57,221 bases of DNA from contig CALULN010000020.1 in the NCBI GenBank assembly GCA_944321505.1, positions 1 to 57,221 of the forward strand, in the 5' to 3' direction. Both the position numbers and the translations under genes were made by a program. Source of the stretch: Candidatus Methanomethylophilaceae archaeon (GTDB lineage Archaea; Thermoplasmatota; Thermoplasmata; Methanomassiliicoccales; Methanomethylophilaceae). The notes beneath the pieces are model-generated. The model did not search any database. It saw only the letters and a program-made list of their open reading frames with translations, and had not been told where the DNA came from. Below are positions 7,377-15,495 of this stretch, piece by piece. The stretch's first letter is position 1, and the number at the start of each line of letters is the position of its first letter.

Positions 7377-7918
7377 ACCCAGATCGCGTGACGCCTGCGC
7401 ATGTCGTCCTCGCCGGTGCCCAGCCTCCTCATGAGCACGGGCACGATCGAGTCGAACATCATCATGGCCGCATCCTCGAAAAGCGTCCCCAGAGGCGCCC
7501 AGCTGCCGTCCCCCTTCCCCCTGGTGTCCAGGACGATGGCGGTGTTCGAGGCGTGGGCCAGCTTGCCGTAGCGGGACCCGGTGACGCAGGCGACGTGCGA
7601 CCCGATCCTTCTGGCTATGTTGGCGGTCTGGACGGCGGACACCGTCTCGCCGGTGTTGGAGATTATGAGCGTCAGGTCGTCCCTGCCGATGATAGGCGTG
7701 GTCATGTCTCCGACGAAATGGACGTCGAGGCCCATCTGCACCAGCCTGACCGCGAAGTACTGTCCCACGAGGCCGGACCTGCCGGACCCGTAGATGAAGA
7801 CCTTCCTGCTCTCCAGCAGGAGGTCGGCGAGGCGGGAGAGGGACGCGGTGTCGGCGGAGGCCGCCACGTCCCTGATGCCCTCCAGGAGGGCGTCGAGGTT
7901 GCTCTTGTAGCCGTCCAT
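7373..7918 (-). CDS. SIS-domain sugar-phosphate isomerase (6-phospho-3-hexuloisomerase-like)
   Basis: A 181-residue single SIS-domain protein. The phosphosugar-binding features FIYGSGRSGLVGQYFAVRL (near residues 41-59) and ISNTGETVSAV (near 86-96) match 6-phospho-3-hexuloisomerase (HxlB/PHI), which interconverts hexulose 6-phosphate and fructose 6-phosphate in archaeal ribulose-phosphate synthesis. No hexulose-phosphate synthase is adjacent, so the substrate is uncertain. The ATG at 7918 overlaps the stop of the upstream endonuclease IV gene (ATGA), indicating an operon with it. Confidence 0.82.
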   Translation of the reverse strand: MDGYKSNLDALLEGIRDVAASADTASLSRLADLLLESRKVFIYGSGRSGLVGQYFAVRLVQMGLDVHFVGDMTTPIIGRDDLTLIISNTGETVSAVQTANIARRIGSHVACVTGSRYGKLAHASNTAIVLDTRGKGDGSWAPLGTLFEDAAMMMFDSIVPVLMRRLGTGEDDMRRRHAIWV

Positions 7919-8964
7919 CAGTCGGCCGCCTCTGCGGCAGCGGATTCCGCTTCCTTGCGCTTGGCTCTGAGCATCTTGCCCACGCGCTTGTTGATGACCC
8001 TCTCGTAGATGACCCTCATGTACATGGCGTCGTGCTCCAGCAGCGGGGAGGACGAGATGATGGTGGCCTCCGGGCGTACGTCCGCCAGGCACTCCGCCAG
8101 GGTCTCGAATCTGAGGTCCCCCTTCTTGATGGGGGTGAGCCTGAGCTCGTTGCCGTCGCGGTGCTCCACTCCGGCGAAGTCGGCGTACAGCCTGCCGTCG
8201 CAGTAGGGCGCCACCTGCTCTATGACGTATGCGAAGTCCTCCGGCTCCATCAGGGAGCCCATGGTGCGGGAGTGGAGGTGGGGGAAGTTGATCACGGGGA
8301 CCAGCCCGTCGATCTGGTCGCAGATGTTCAGGACCTGGTCCATGGATCCGAAGACCTCCTGCTGGCCGGTGACCTCCACGCCCAGCTTGGGTTTGAGGCC
8401 CTTCTCGTGCCACTCGTCAATGACCATCGCCACGTTGTCCATGATGTTGACGTCGATGTCCTCTTCGGAGAGGTTGCCGTTGTACAGCCCGAGGCTGGTG
8501 ACCACCAGGTCCCCGCCGAGGGCGTCGACCACCAGGCCGGCGTGGCGGATGTTGTCGATGCAGATGTCCGTGAGCTCGTTGTTGGAGCCCAGGTCCATGT
8601 AGTTGGGGGTGTGCAGGCTCATGGATATGTCCAGGCGCTTCGCCATGCGGCCCAGCGGCGCCAGCTCCCCGAAGGAGTCCACGATGCCGGAGTTCATGAT
8701 CACGACCTCGTCCTCCTCCTCGAAGGGCATGTCCGGGTCCGTGTAGGGCTCCCCGTCCCTGATGATCTCTACCGCCATGCCGCACTCCAGGGTGTTCATG
8801 GTCTCCCCCGCGAACTCGTCGTCGATGTAGAGGATCGATGTCCCTGCGCGGACCATCTGCACCTCCATCGCCGTCAGGCTGAGGTTGTGCACGTCCTCGA
8901 TTCCGTCCTTGAGTGTGCGTCCTTTGCAGGAAAGCGGGATGCCGGCAGGTCCGAATCTGATCAT
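7918..8964 (-). CDS. nfo: Endonuclease IV-like TIM-barrel protein
   Basis: A 348-residue protein resembling the archaeal endonuclease IV branch of the AP endonuclease 2 / xylose isomerase-like TIM barrels, which cleave DNA 5' of abasic sites using three metal ions. It begins MIRFGPAGIPLSCKGRT, the family opening, and has metal-ligand-type segments SLHTPNYM, GVEVTGQQE, FPHLHSRT and FAGVEHRDG. The C-terminus is Lys- and Ala-rich. The ATG at 8964 is chosen because it gives this opening and lies about 40 nt from a TATA box; upstream in-frame sequence runs through that TATA box. It is translationally coupled to the SIS gene. Confidence 0.8.
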   Translation of the reverse strand: MIRFGPAGIPLSCKGRTLKDGIEDVHNLSLTAMEVQMVRAGTSILYIDDEFAGETMNTLECGMAVEIIRDGEPYTDPDMPFEEEDEVVIMNSGIVDSFGELAPLGRMAKRLDISMSLHTPNYMDLGSNNELTDICIDNIRHAGLVVDALGGDLVVTSLGLYNGNLSEEDIDVNIMDNVAMVIDEWHEKGLKPKLGVEVTGQQEVFGSMDQVLNICDQIDGLVPVINFPHLHSRTMGSLMEPEDFAYVIEQVAPYCDGRLYADFAGVEHRDGNELRLTPIKKGDLRFETLAECLADVRPEATIISSSPLLEHDAMYMRVIYERVINKRVGKMLRAKRKEAESAAAEAAD

Positions 8965-9000
8965 AAGTATGCTCTCCGATGGACCCTGGGATTCCCCTGC

Positions 9001-9010
9001 TATTATATTT
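9001..9010 (-). promoter_or_regulatory. TATA box for the endonuclease IV / SIS operon
   Basis: TATTATATTT on the plus strand (AAATATAATA on the coding strand) lies about 37-46 nt before the ATG at 8964, in the divergent gap with the ribosomal protein operon. Confidence 0.5.
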
Positions 9011-9019
9011 AGGTAGCTG

Positions 9020-9399
9020 AGCCCCGGGAACGGCGGAGCAGGGGGCGTCACAGACGGCAGTCCGCAGAGCCAGACATCTTATGCTCCGGTCCGTGGATCG
9101 CCATCCGCCGGATTGTGCGAGGGCGCCGTCGAAGCCGATGCGGTCGGCTGCGAATCGATGACCCAGTCTGCCGATGCATCGCGGGCGTCCCTGTCGGCGC
9201 GGAAGGCATCCGGATGCGACCTCCTCGGATCCGCACCGTTGTTTTCCCGCTTGTCGTGCAAGGATGCAGGCAGCATCATCACCGTCCGGCGTATGCCACC
9301 GCTACCCCTACTTATAACGGCGCCGCCGTTCCCCGGGCGTATAGTTTATTAACAACCTCCATATTCGAGAGGGGTACCCGATGTCGGGAGAGTCAGAAT
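9020..9399. other. Gap between nfo and rpl18e: ribosomal operon leader
   Basis: About 380 bases without a convincing gene. The right side holds two TATA-like stretches, CTTATAAC (9311-9318) and GTTTATTAA (9344-9352), the second suited to the ribosomal protein operon. An 11-codon mini-frame begins with ATG at 9381 and ends at a TAG at 9413, overlapping the rpl18e start out of frame. Short frames to the left have no family resemblance. Confidence 0.4.
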
Positions 9400-9762
9400 A
9401 TGAAGGGAACTAGGAAGACAAATCCTGTCCTGGTCGCTCTCATCAGCGACCTGAAGAAGGCGGAGAGGGAGACCGGCTCCGCCATCTGGCGAGACATTGC
9501 CGTCAGGCTCGAGAAGCCCAGCAGGAACTGGGCCGAGACGAACCTGAGCAGGCTCGAGAGATATGCCAACGAGGGCGAGACCATCCTCGTCCCCGGCAAG
9601 GTGCTCGCCGCAGGCAGCATCAGCAAGAAACTGACCGTCGCCGCTTACAGCTTCTCCGCTGCGGCGGCCGAGGGGATCGAGGCGGCCGGAGGCAAGGCCG
9701 TCTCCATCAGGGACCTCATGGCCGAGAACCCCAAGGGATCCAACGTCAGGATAATGAGGTGA
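9400..9762 (+). CDS. rpl18e: Ribosomal protein L18e (eL18)
   Basis: A 120-residue archaeal/eukaryotic large-subunit protein starting MKGTRKTNPVLVALI, with WRDIAVRLEKPSRNWAETN and the C-terminal SAAAAEGIEAAGGK typical of L18e. It leads the conserved archaeal cluster L18e-L13-S9-RpoN. The ATG at 9400 is favoured by homology. Confidence 0.95.
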   Translation: MKGTRKTNPVLVALISDLKKAERETGSAIWRDIAVRLEKPSRNWAETNLSRLERYANEGETILVPGKVLAAGSISKKLTVAAYSFSAAAAEGIEAAGGKAVSIRDLMAENPKGSNVRIMR

Positions 9763-9767
9763 TTCGA

Positions 9768-10193
9768 ATGGTTACGGTCATCGACGGAAGAAACGCGGTG
9801 TACGGAAGGCTGGCAAGCCTCGTCGCCAAGAGGATCATGAACGGTGAGGAGATCGTCGTGCTCAACTGCGAGCAGATCCTGATCACCGGTGAGAGGGACG
9901 CGGTCTTCGCCGACTTCAAGGCGAAGGTCGACCGCGGAGAGTGCAAGTCCAGGAAGGGTCCGTTCTACCCCCGCAGGTCCGACCTCCTGTTCAAGAGGGC
10001 GGTCAGGGGAATGATCCCGTGGACATCCACCTCCGGCAGAGAGGCCTACAGGAGGCTCCACGTGTTCGTTGGGGTCCCCAAGCAGTTCGCCGAGTCCCCC
10101 GCAGAGTGCGTCGAGTACTCGACGAAGAAGATCACTGGAAAGTACGTCACCCTGGGAGCCATCTCCGGCTTCCTCGGATCCAAGGTGAGGTGA
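9768..10193 (+). CDS. rpl13: Ribosomal protein L13 (uL13)
   Basis: A 141-residue large-subunit protein. It begins MVTVIDGRNAVYGRLAS and includes KGPFYPRRSDLLFKRAVRGM and a C-terminal segment typical of archaeal L13. An AGGTGA ribosome binding site at about 9759 precedes the ATG at 9768; the GTG in that site is not taken as the start. It is the second gene of the ribosomal operon. Confidence 0.95.
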   Translation: MVTVIDGRNAVYGRLASLVAKRIMNGEEIVVLNCEQILITGERDAVFADFKAKVDRGECKSRKGPFYPRRSDLLFKRAVRGMIPWTSTSGREAYRRLHVFVGVPKQFAESPAECVEYSTKKITGKYVTLGAISGFLGSKVR

Positions 10194-10197
10194 TTCG

Positions 10198-10596
10198 ATG
10201 GAGTGCGTCAACACAAGCGGAAAGAGGAAGACCGCCGTCGCCAGGGCGGTCGTCAAGGAGGGGACCGGCAAGGTCACCATCAACAAGGTGCCCATCGAGG
10301 TCTACACCCCCGAGCTCGCCAGGCTCAAGATCAAGGAGCCCCTGGAGCTCGCCCCCGAGATGTCTGCGAAGGTGGATGTCGCCGTCAACGTGAAGGGCGG
10401 AGGCGTCATGGGCCAGGCTGCGGCCATCAGGACCGCCATCGCCAGGGGCATGGTGGACTACTTCAAGGACGAGGAGCTGGAGGCCATGTTCAGGGCCTAC
10501 GACAGGTCGCTCATCATCAACGACGACCGCAGGAAGCTCCCCAAGAACCCTCTGGGACGCGGTGCCCGCGCCAAGAAGCAGAAGTCCTACAGGTGA
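10198..10596 (+). CDS. rps9: Ribosomal protein S9 (uS9)
   Basis: A 132-residue small-subunit protein with the family opening [14 protein letters not shown], the [18 protein letters not shown] segment and the basic tail [10 protein letters not shown] whose terminal Arg reaches the P-site tRNA. An AGGTGA precedes the ATG by a few bases, the same arrangement as before rpl13. Confidence 0.96.
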   Translation: MECVNTSGKRKTAVARAVVKEGTGKVTINKVPIEVYTPELARLKIKEPLELAPEMSAKVDVAVNVKGGGVMGQAAAIRTAIARGMVDYFKDEELEAMFRAYDRSLIINDDRRKLPKNPLGRGARAKKQKSYR

Positions 10597-10600
10597 TGGC

Positions 10601-10792
10601 ATGATCATACCGGTCAGATGTTTCACATGCGGGAAGGTGGTCGGATCCGCCTACGTCAAGTACAAGACCCGTGTCGAGATGGGAGAGGACCCCCAGAAGG
10701 TCCTGGACGACCTCGGCCTGGAGAGGTACTGCTGCCGCAGGATGATCATCTCCCATGCCAACCTGATAGAGGAGATATCCCCTCTTGGCTAA
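10601..10792 (+). CDS. rpoN: RNA polymerase subunit N (Rpb10)
   Basis: A 63-residue zinc protein of archaeal RNA polymerase. It opens [15 protein letters not shown] (CxxC) and has the paired cysteines RYCCRRM that complete the zinc site. It closes the ribosomal operon; its stop is directly followed by a T-run at 10794. Confidence 0.96.
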   Translation: MIIPVRCFTCGKVVGSAYVKYKTRVEMGEDPQKVLDDLGLERYCCRRMIISHANLIEEISPLG

Positions 10793-10803
10793 ACTTTTTT
10801 AAA
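10793..10803 (+). terminator. Poly-T terminator after rpoN
   Basis: ACTTTTTTAAA directly follows the rpoN stop. T-runs of this kind terminate archaeal transcription. The A/T-rich stretch may also provide the promoter of tRNA-Pro. Confidence 0.45.
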
Positions 10804-10827
10804 CAAAAACATTTTCACCCCCCTTAA

Positions 10828-10900
10828 GGGCCCGTGGGGTAGCTTGGTATCCTTCTTGCTTGGGGTGCAAGTAACTCCAGTTCAAATCTGGGCGGGCCCA
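10828..10900 (+). tRNA. tRNA-Pro (GGG)
   Basis: The cloverleaf folds by eye: acceptor GGGCCCG/CGGGCCC with A as discriminator, D stem GGGT/ATCC, anticodon stem CTTGC/GCAAG enclosing TTGGGGT (anticodon GGG), and T stem TCCAG/CTGGG around TTCAAAT. There is no intron. CCA is not encoded. Confidence 0.93.
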
Positions 10901-11203
10901 CCTCCACGGCTTCTGGCTATGTTTCGAATAGTATGCGGGGCACCCGCTATTCACGTCCACCTGCTCTCCGGGGTCCTGTTCGCTTGTTCGCCCCGGAGGC
11001 GCATCAGAGCACAGGGGTCCTGCAAGGGTTGAGAGGTTTTGGCTCAGGGAGGCCCCCCGGGGCTTCGTGTACCTGGGCGAGGTGCCCACGCTGAGGAGGT
11101 CGGAGAGATGACCTCCCATGTCACGGGACCGCCCGCAGCGGACGAAACGATAACAACCGCTTGCATGATATCCGGACAGAAACGGAAAGGAGGTGAGAAA
11201 GGA
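10901..11203 (+). other. Hairpin-rich stretch after tRNA-Pro
   Basis: About 300 bases with no convincing gene but several strong inverted repeats: GCGGG/CCCGC with GAATA/TATTC outside it (10926-10952), CTCCGGGG/CCCCGGAG (10966-10998, loop 17), and GGAGGTC/GACCTCC (11095-11116, loop 8). I looked for and did not find the conserved SRP RNA domain IV or RNase P core sequences. It may be a structured leader of the 11204 gene or an independent RNA. Confidence 0.35.
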
Positions 11204-11581
11204 ATGGCAAGCGAATGGGAGGAGCTGGAGAAGCTCACGAAGGAGGAGCTGATCATCGAGCTGGTGCGCATGAGGCACCTGTACGGCATGCTCCGCGAGG
11301 ATATGCAGCCGGACAACCCGCTGATCCCGTACATGGAGAGGAAGCACTCCGTGATCGACGGCGAGGATGTGGAAGGCGAACCGACCACGGACGAGTGGGC
11401 GGAGAGGATCGCCCTGTACGGCGCGATGCATCCGAAGGACGGGATGTTCTACAGCTGCGACCTGATGGACTACGGCCTGACCGAAGACCAAGCGGACAAG
11501 GCATGCGACAGACTGTACGCCGAAGGCAGGCTGATAATGTCCGATGGTGTGAGATTCTACATTCCGGGGGAGTCGGAATGA
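11204..11581 (+). CDS. Hypothetical acidic protein with C-terminal winged-helix look
   Basis: A 125-residue acidic protein that I do not recognise. The first ~45 residues are helical and charged (WEELEKLTKEELIIELV). The second half (TTDEWAERIALYGAM, a dipeptide-like turn, then YGLTEDQADKACDRLYAEGRLI and VRFYIPGE) has the rhythm of a small winged-helix domain. The ATG at 11204 is chosen because a strong GGAGGTGA lies about 8 nt upstream; the longer frame would run through the hairpin region. Its stop overlaps the next ATG (ATGA). Confidence 0.62.
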   Translation: MASEWEELEKLTKEELIIELVRMRHLYGMLREDMQPDNPLIPYMERKHSVIDGEDVEGEPTTDEWAERIALYGAMHPKDGMFYSCDLMDYGLTEDQADKACDRLYAEGRLIMSDGVRFYIPGESE

Positions 11582-11751
11582 AACTTCTCCGTCGGAAACC
11601 CGATCATCAGGCCGGTGCTCCCAGCCCCTGGTTCGTCTGCGACCTGTTCTCAGAGGTCAAGAGGACACCGGATCTGCCGTACGGCACTGCGTCCGTGGGC
11701 GGGGATGCGGTATGTCCCGTCATGCAGGAGGGTAAGTGGGTAGAAGGGTGA
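11578..11751 (+). CDS. Small hypothetical protein
   Basis: A 57-residue frame translationally coupled (ATGA) to the preceding gene. It starts MKLLRRKPDHQ and has two cysteines (VCDLF, AVCPVM). No family is recognised. Support is the overlap and reading-frame continuity only. Confidence 0.4.
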   Translation: MKLLRRKPDHQAGAPSPWFVCDLFSEVKRTPDLPYGTASVGGDAVCPVMQEGKWVEG

Positions 11752-12047
11752 CGGTATCTAGGGCAGATTCCGGAGTTCCCACATCTGGACTTAGACGGCC
11801 ATCAGGGTCCAGCGATGTTCTTCGAGGACGGAGTGGAAAGGGATCGGGCTGTGCGGGGGCATCCCCCGGGACATGGTGAGAGATCCATGCGTCCCATCCC
11901 GATGGCCTTCTTCCTGAGATGGGATTCTGCAACGGATTCGTTGATCGATGCAGTAGCATTCACGCTTGAATCATCTGCTTCGTCGCCAAATTCTCATCAT
12001 CCAGATTCGGGTCTCTTCCGGCAGACGGAGATGCGACCGGTCATGTC
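11752..12047. other. Gap with no recognised gene
   Basis: About 296 bases. Frames on both strands lack protein character or a ribosome binding site. This marks the left edge of the accessory zone. Confidence 0.3.
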
Positions 12048-13541
12048 TCATCTCTTCAGACATATCCTCTGACGGCTGTCCTTGGGACTCGGATACAGGT
12101 ATTCCACGCGCCCCTCATCCATGAGCTCCGAGAGCAGCCTGCGGAACCTTGCGTTGACCGCCTTGTATCCCAGGTGTTCGCACAGGGCTTTGGAGGTCAT
12201 GCACCCTTCCTTTGCGAGGGATTCCATCATGATCCCCTTCGCTTCCTCGTCGGTATGGCTCGGGGCGGGTCCGAGGGACGTCTGCCGCGCATCGTCCCTG
12301 AAGCTCGGATGCACCTTCAGCACCACGTTGAGGTATCTACGGGCAGCATCTGTCTCGTACACCGGGTCGGGAGAGCCGTTACGTCTCATGGCCTCGACTA
12401 TCTTCGGGATGCCGGTGTTGCGGGCCTCGGCCATCCCGAGCTCTTTGAGGAAGTCGCCGAGGCGCCTGTTCCTGTCGCCTCTCGATCTGATCTCCAGTCT
12501 GGCGATGTCCTCGTCGGTTATCCCGCTGTCCAATCCCGGGAAGCTCAGGACCTCCAGGGCATCGGGGGTGAGGGTGACAACGACCGGTGCTCCAATCTGA
12601 TAGCTCTTGTGGAACACGGCGTTCACCAGCACCTCTTCCACGGCGTTGTATGGGAAATTGTATATCCTGAGCGCCTCCGCCTGCCCTTCGATCTTGAAGA
12701 TGCGCTCTCTTATGATGTACGATCTGATGAATCCCAGCGCCATCTCCAGCTGTGCGTAGATTGGGCCTCTGAAAATGTTCTCCGTCATCCCTTCGCCGGT
12801 GGGGTCTGGCTTCACTACAACCTCTATGCGGGCGCGGTCGAAGAACCTCTCCGGATCCTCGGAGAACATCATCAGGGCAGCATTCACAATCATCCTCTGC
12901 TCCCGGGGGCCGGTAGTGAGCCTCATCGAATCCAGGATCTCCTCCGTAGGCATGCTCTCCGGAATCGAGCTCCCGACGCGCCGGAGGTACTCCAGGACAC
13001 GGGAGCGGCTCACGTCGGCGATGCTCGCATCCGGATTCACCAGTTCGTCGAAGGATCTGCGCTTCGCCCTCATCATGAGCTCGGCCACCTCGTCCCTGTC
13101 GGCGCGGATGGTGTGGGACATCCTGCGTATGAAATAGGCGCGTTCCGATCCGCGGCCCTTCTCCTGTGACAGGGACACCGGGCATGTGAACGGACGGGAG
13201 TCGTTGCTGGGGACCCACAGCACCACGATGTTCACATCCTGATAGCGTTCGACCGATACCACGGGCATGTATCTGGGTTGGATGAGGTTGCACTTGTTGA
13301 ACAGGTCCTTCTCCAGTGCGGATATCTCTCCGTCTGTGAGTCCGATGGCGGTCTTGGGTCTGTCGTCCTCTTCGCTCACTCCGATGATGACGTACCCTCC
13401 GCCGATGTTCTCGTAGTCGTTGGCGAATGCGCAGATCGTGTGGATGATCTTCTCCGGGTTCCATCCGAGTTTGTACTCGATCCTGCTGCTTTCGATGGTC
13501 CTGCCCGAGATGAGGTTCGAAACGTTGATCGGCAGAGGCAT
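12048..13541 (-). CDS. AlbA_2/Schlafen-type ATP-binding regulator
   Basis: A 497-residue protein with an N-terminal AlbA_2 (Schlafen-like) domain: ESSRIEYKLGWNPEKI near residue 17, then FANDYENIGGGYVIIGV. A middle DNA-binding/GHKL-like region of the RecG-related HATPase_c_4 group follows (PYNAVEEVLVNAVFHKSY, LSFPGLDSG, RGDRNRRLGDFLKELGMAEARNTGIPKI). A C-terminal winged helix (SKALCEHLGYKAVNARFRRLLSEL) completes it. Proteins of this type are predicted transcriptional regulators, often in mobile or defence regions. The ATG at 13541 is preferred: the longer frame would place the upstream repeat array inside the coding sequence. It may autoregulate through those repeats. Confidence 0.78.
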   Translation of the reverse strand: MPLPINVSNLISGRTIESSRIEYKLGWNPEKIIHTICAFANDYENIGGGYVIIGVSEEDDRPKTAIGLTDGEISALEKDLFNKCNLIQPRYMPVVSVERYQDVNIVVLWVPSNDSRPFTCPVSLSQEKGRGSERAYFIRRMSHTIRADRDEVAELMMRAKRRSFDELVNPDASIADVSRSRVLEYLRRVGSSIPESMPTEEILDSMRLTTGPREQRMIVNAALMMFSEDPERFFDRARIEVVVKPDPTGEGMTENIFRGPIYAQLEMALGFIRSYIIRERIFKIEGQAEALRIYNFPYNAVEEVLVNAVFHKSYQIGAPVVVTLTPDALEVLSFPGLDSGITDEDIARLEIRSRGDRNRRLGDFLKELGMAEARNTGIPKIVEAMRRNGSPDPVYETDAARRYLNVVLKVHPSFRDDARQTSLGPAPSHTDEEAKGIMMESLAKEGCMTSKALCEHLGYKAVNARFRRLLSELMDEGRVEYLYPSPKDSRQRICLKR

Positions 13542-13564
13542 GTTAGGGCTCCGGCTCAAACACG

Positions 13565-13712
13565 GTATATGCCGTGCTTGTGCTGACCTATGTACGCTTA
13601 AGCCGTACTTAAGCATGACATATGCTGAGCATATGTATGACATATGCTGTGCTCATGCAGCTTAAGCCGCACATGTGCATGACATATGCTGTGCTTGTGC
13701 CGGCATAAGCAC
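13565..13712. repeat. Array of ATGACATATGCTGTGCT-like repeats
   Basis: Three direct copies of a core ATGACATATGCTG begin at 13615, 13637 and 13679, the last two continuing as TGTGCT. A fourth diverged copy (TATATGCCGTGCTTGTGC) starts near 13566. GCTTAAGC-type palindromes (13596-13614 and near 13660) are interspersed. The array sits immediately upstream of the AlbA-type regulator, a natural place for operators, and could instead mark the end of a mobile element. Spacing is irregular, unlike a CRISPR array. Confidence 0.6.
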
Positions 13713-13968
13713 TCTGGATTGCATGCAGGGGACGGAACACATTTCCATGGATGTTCAAATCATATCAGGAGAAGTTCTACACCTCGAAGGGGACGGAAGG
13801 TTCCAGGTGCATGGGTCCATGGCTTGGAATTGCGGTATAGTCGGGAACGGCGTCATCGCTACAGGCTTTTGAAATGACAAACAAGGATCCGACGTCTCTT
13901 CATACAAGAAGGGAATGACGGCCCCTTGCTATATCGGGCCTTCAAGGCGGATCGGACATCAGCGTTAC
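13713..13968. other. Gap with no recognised gene
   Basis: About 256 bases. One short plus-strand frame (13723-13872) starts MQGTEHISMDVQIISGEV but matches nothing I know and has no clear ribosome binding site. Confidence 0.3.
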
Positions 13969-14341
13969 TCACGGATCGCCTATGATGATTGTGATCTCTT
14001 CGGTCATTGTCCTTATACAGATGTTGTTGTGTCCGCAACAGACGTTGATCACGAGGCCCCAGTCACCTTCTGCCGGGACGGTACCGAGTGCAATGATGGG
14101 TTGGGAAATCACGGCACACTCGGGCATCCCGCACATCGGTGTTCTCGCATAACCCGTGATTCAAGGGCGAATCCACCATAGGGCGCCAGATGTGACCATC
14201 GAATACGTTGTCGTTGACGGCAACAGAGACAACAGAGTTTTGCGGAATCTGACCGATCTTCCAGCTGCCTGAATCCAGCATGTGCATATTTGTCCTATGA
14301 CTGCAGACTCGGGTTTGAACACAATATACACAACAGTCCAA
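13969..14341 (-). pseudogene. Decayed, frameshifted gene remnant
   Basis: Read on the minus strand, one frame gives SWKIGQIPQNSVVSVAVNDN (about 14270-14200). After a one-base shift near 14120-14150 a second frame continues PMCGMPECAVISQPIIALG and then GDWGLVINVCCGHNN to a TGA at 13969-13971. The joined product looks like natural protein, so this is probably the end of a decayed gene, perhaps a Cys-containing surface or repeat protein. The start is not identifiable and no family is recognised. Confidence 0.35.
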
Positions 14342-14368
14342 TAGTGTCTCGGTGTTTTATTGATTATA

Positions 14369-14403
14369 TTATATATCTATAACGTATTGTCCAACATTGT
14401 CCA
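14369..14403 (+). promoter_or_regulatory. TATA box and tandem ATTGTCCA boxes
   Basis: TTATATATCT at 14369-14378 lies 26-35 nt before the ATPase start, predicting a leaderless mRNA. Two ATTGTCCA copies 11 bases apart (about 14386 and 14397) end at the initiator ATG and a third related AGTCCAAT occurs near 14336, a plausible operator covering the transcription start. Confidence 0.5.
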
Positions 14404-15495
14404 ATGAAATCCAAATTAATCATCGATCTCATTTCGGCTCATGTCAATGGCGATGAGGCTGATTTCGCAGGAGCCGTAGAGCGCTTGGCCTCTGATGAGG
14501 AGAAGAAGGGCAACATAGCCTTGGCCATGGATCTCCGTTCGTCCTACGGGAGCAAAGGTAAGCCATCATTCTCTGCGGAGAGAGCGGTGAGAAAGGAGAT
14601 GTTCGTCCTTCAGAACGTCCCTCACGATAAGGACACAGGCTTGGGTCTCGTGGAGTTCATCGAACCGGATGTCAGCATCGATGATGTGGTGCTTTCTGAT
14701 GGAATCAAGGCATCCATCATGCAGGTGGTGTCCGAATGGAGGGATCCGTCAATCCTTCCGACAGGCATCGGACCCACATCCTCCATATTGTTCACCGGTC
14801 CCCCCGGCTGTGGAAAGACCAGTGTTTCGAAAGCCATCGCAGCCATGCTGGGGATTCCGTTGGCCGTCGTCCGCCCTGATGGGATCATCTCCTCGTATCT
14901 GGGGCAGACCGGAGCCAATATCAGGAAGGTGTTCGAGGCTGTGCGCGGAACCAGGTGCGTACTGTTCATGGACGAGTTCGAATCGATTGGCAAGAACAGG
15001 ATGGATTCTAACGATGTGGGGGAGGTCAAGCGCATGATGACCTCTCTGCTGCAGAATATGGATTCCCTCAGCGGAGACGTTCTACTCATCGCCGCCACAA
15101 ACCTCTCTGGGATGCTTGATCCCGCTGCAGTCCGCAGATTCGACCTATCCATCGAGATCGGACTTCCTGACAGGGGATCGCGGAAGAGGCTGGCTGAGCT
15201 GTTCGCATCCAGGCACGAGGTCGATCTGGGGGATGTCGGAGACATCGTGGCGGATATGAGCGCCGGACTCAGCTGCGCGGATGAACTGAGGGTTCTGAAG
15301 GCCGCTGCGAAATCATCGGCAATCAGCAACGGGGGGCATGCCGTATTGACGATCGAGGGGCTTGTGTCTGCTTCCGGCGGCGATTGGGAGGTTGCCCGGC
15401 GGCTTCATGAATCGGGAGTGGCGCTCAGGGAGGTGGAGAGGATAACTGGGATACCCAGATCAACACTGAGCTACAGATTCGGAGGGAAGAGGTGA
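14404..15495 (+). CDS. AAA ATPase of an IetAS-like module
   Basis: A 363-residue AAA+ ATPase. Walker A is GPPGCGKT (132-139), followed by a pore-loop-like SSYLGQTG; Walker B is VLFMDEFESIG with DE at 190-191. Sensor 1 ATNLSGMLDPAAVRRFD includes the arginine finger region. The C-terminus ends in a small helix-turn-helix-like stretch (ALREVERITGIPRSTLSYRF). It is coupled to a subtilisin gene with a one-base overlap. AAA ATPase plus S8 protease pairs are known as IetAS, described for plasmid stability/incompatibility and later counted among defence systems. Coding sequence here looks less GC-rich than the flanks, consistent with transfer. Confidence 0.85.
   Translation: MKSKLIIDLISAHVNGDEADFAGAVERLASDEEKKGNIALAMDLRSSYGSKGKPSFSAERAVRKEMFVLQNVPHDKDTGLGLVEFIEPDVSIDDVVLSDGIKASIMQVVSEWRDPSILPTGIGPTSSILFTGPPGCGKTSVSKAIAAMLGIPLAVVRPDGIISSYLGQTGANIRKVFEAVRGTRCVLFMDEFESIGKNRMDSNDVGEVKRMMTSLLQNMDSLSGDVLLIAATNLSGMLDPAAVRRFDLSIEIGLPDRGSRKRLAELFASRHEVDLGDVGDIVADMSAGLSCADELRVLKAAAKSSAISNGGHAVLTIEGLVSASGGDWEVARRLHESGVALREVERITGIPRSTLSYRFGGKR

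Noticed and set aside
10901-11203. SRP RNA or RNase P RNA
   Set aside because: The conserved SRP domain IV and RNase P core sequences could not be found in this stretch.
13565-13712. CRISPR array
   Set aside because: Repeat units are short, irregularly spaced and have no spacers of uniform length; no cas genes are present.
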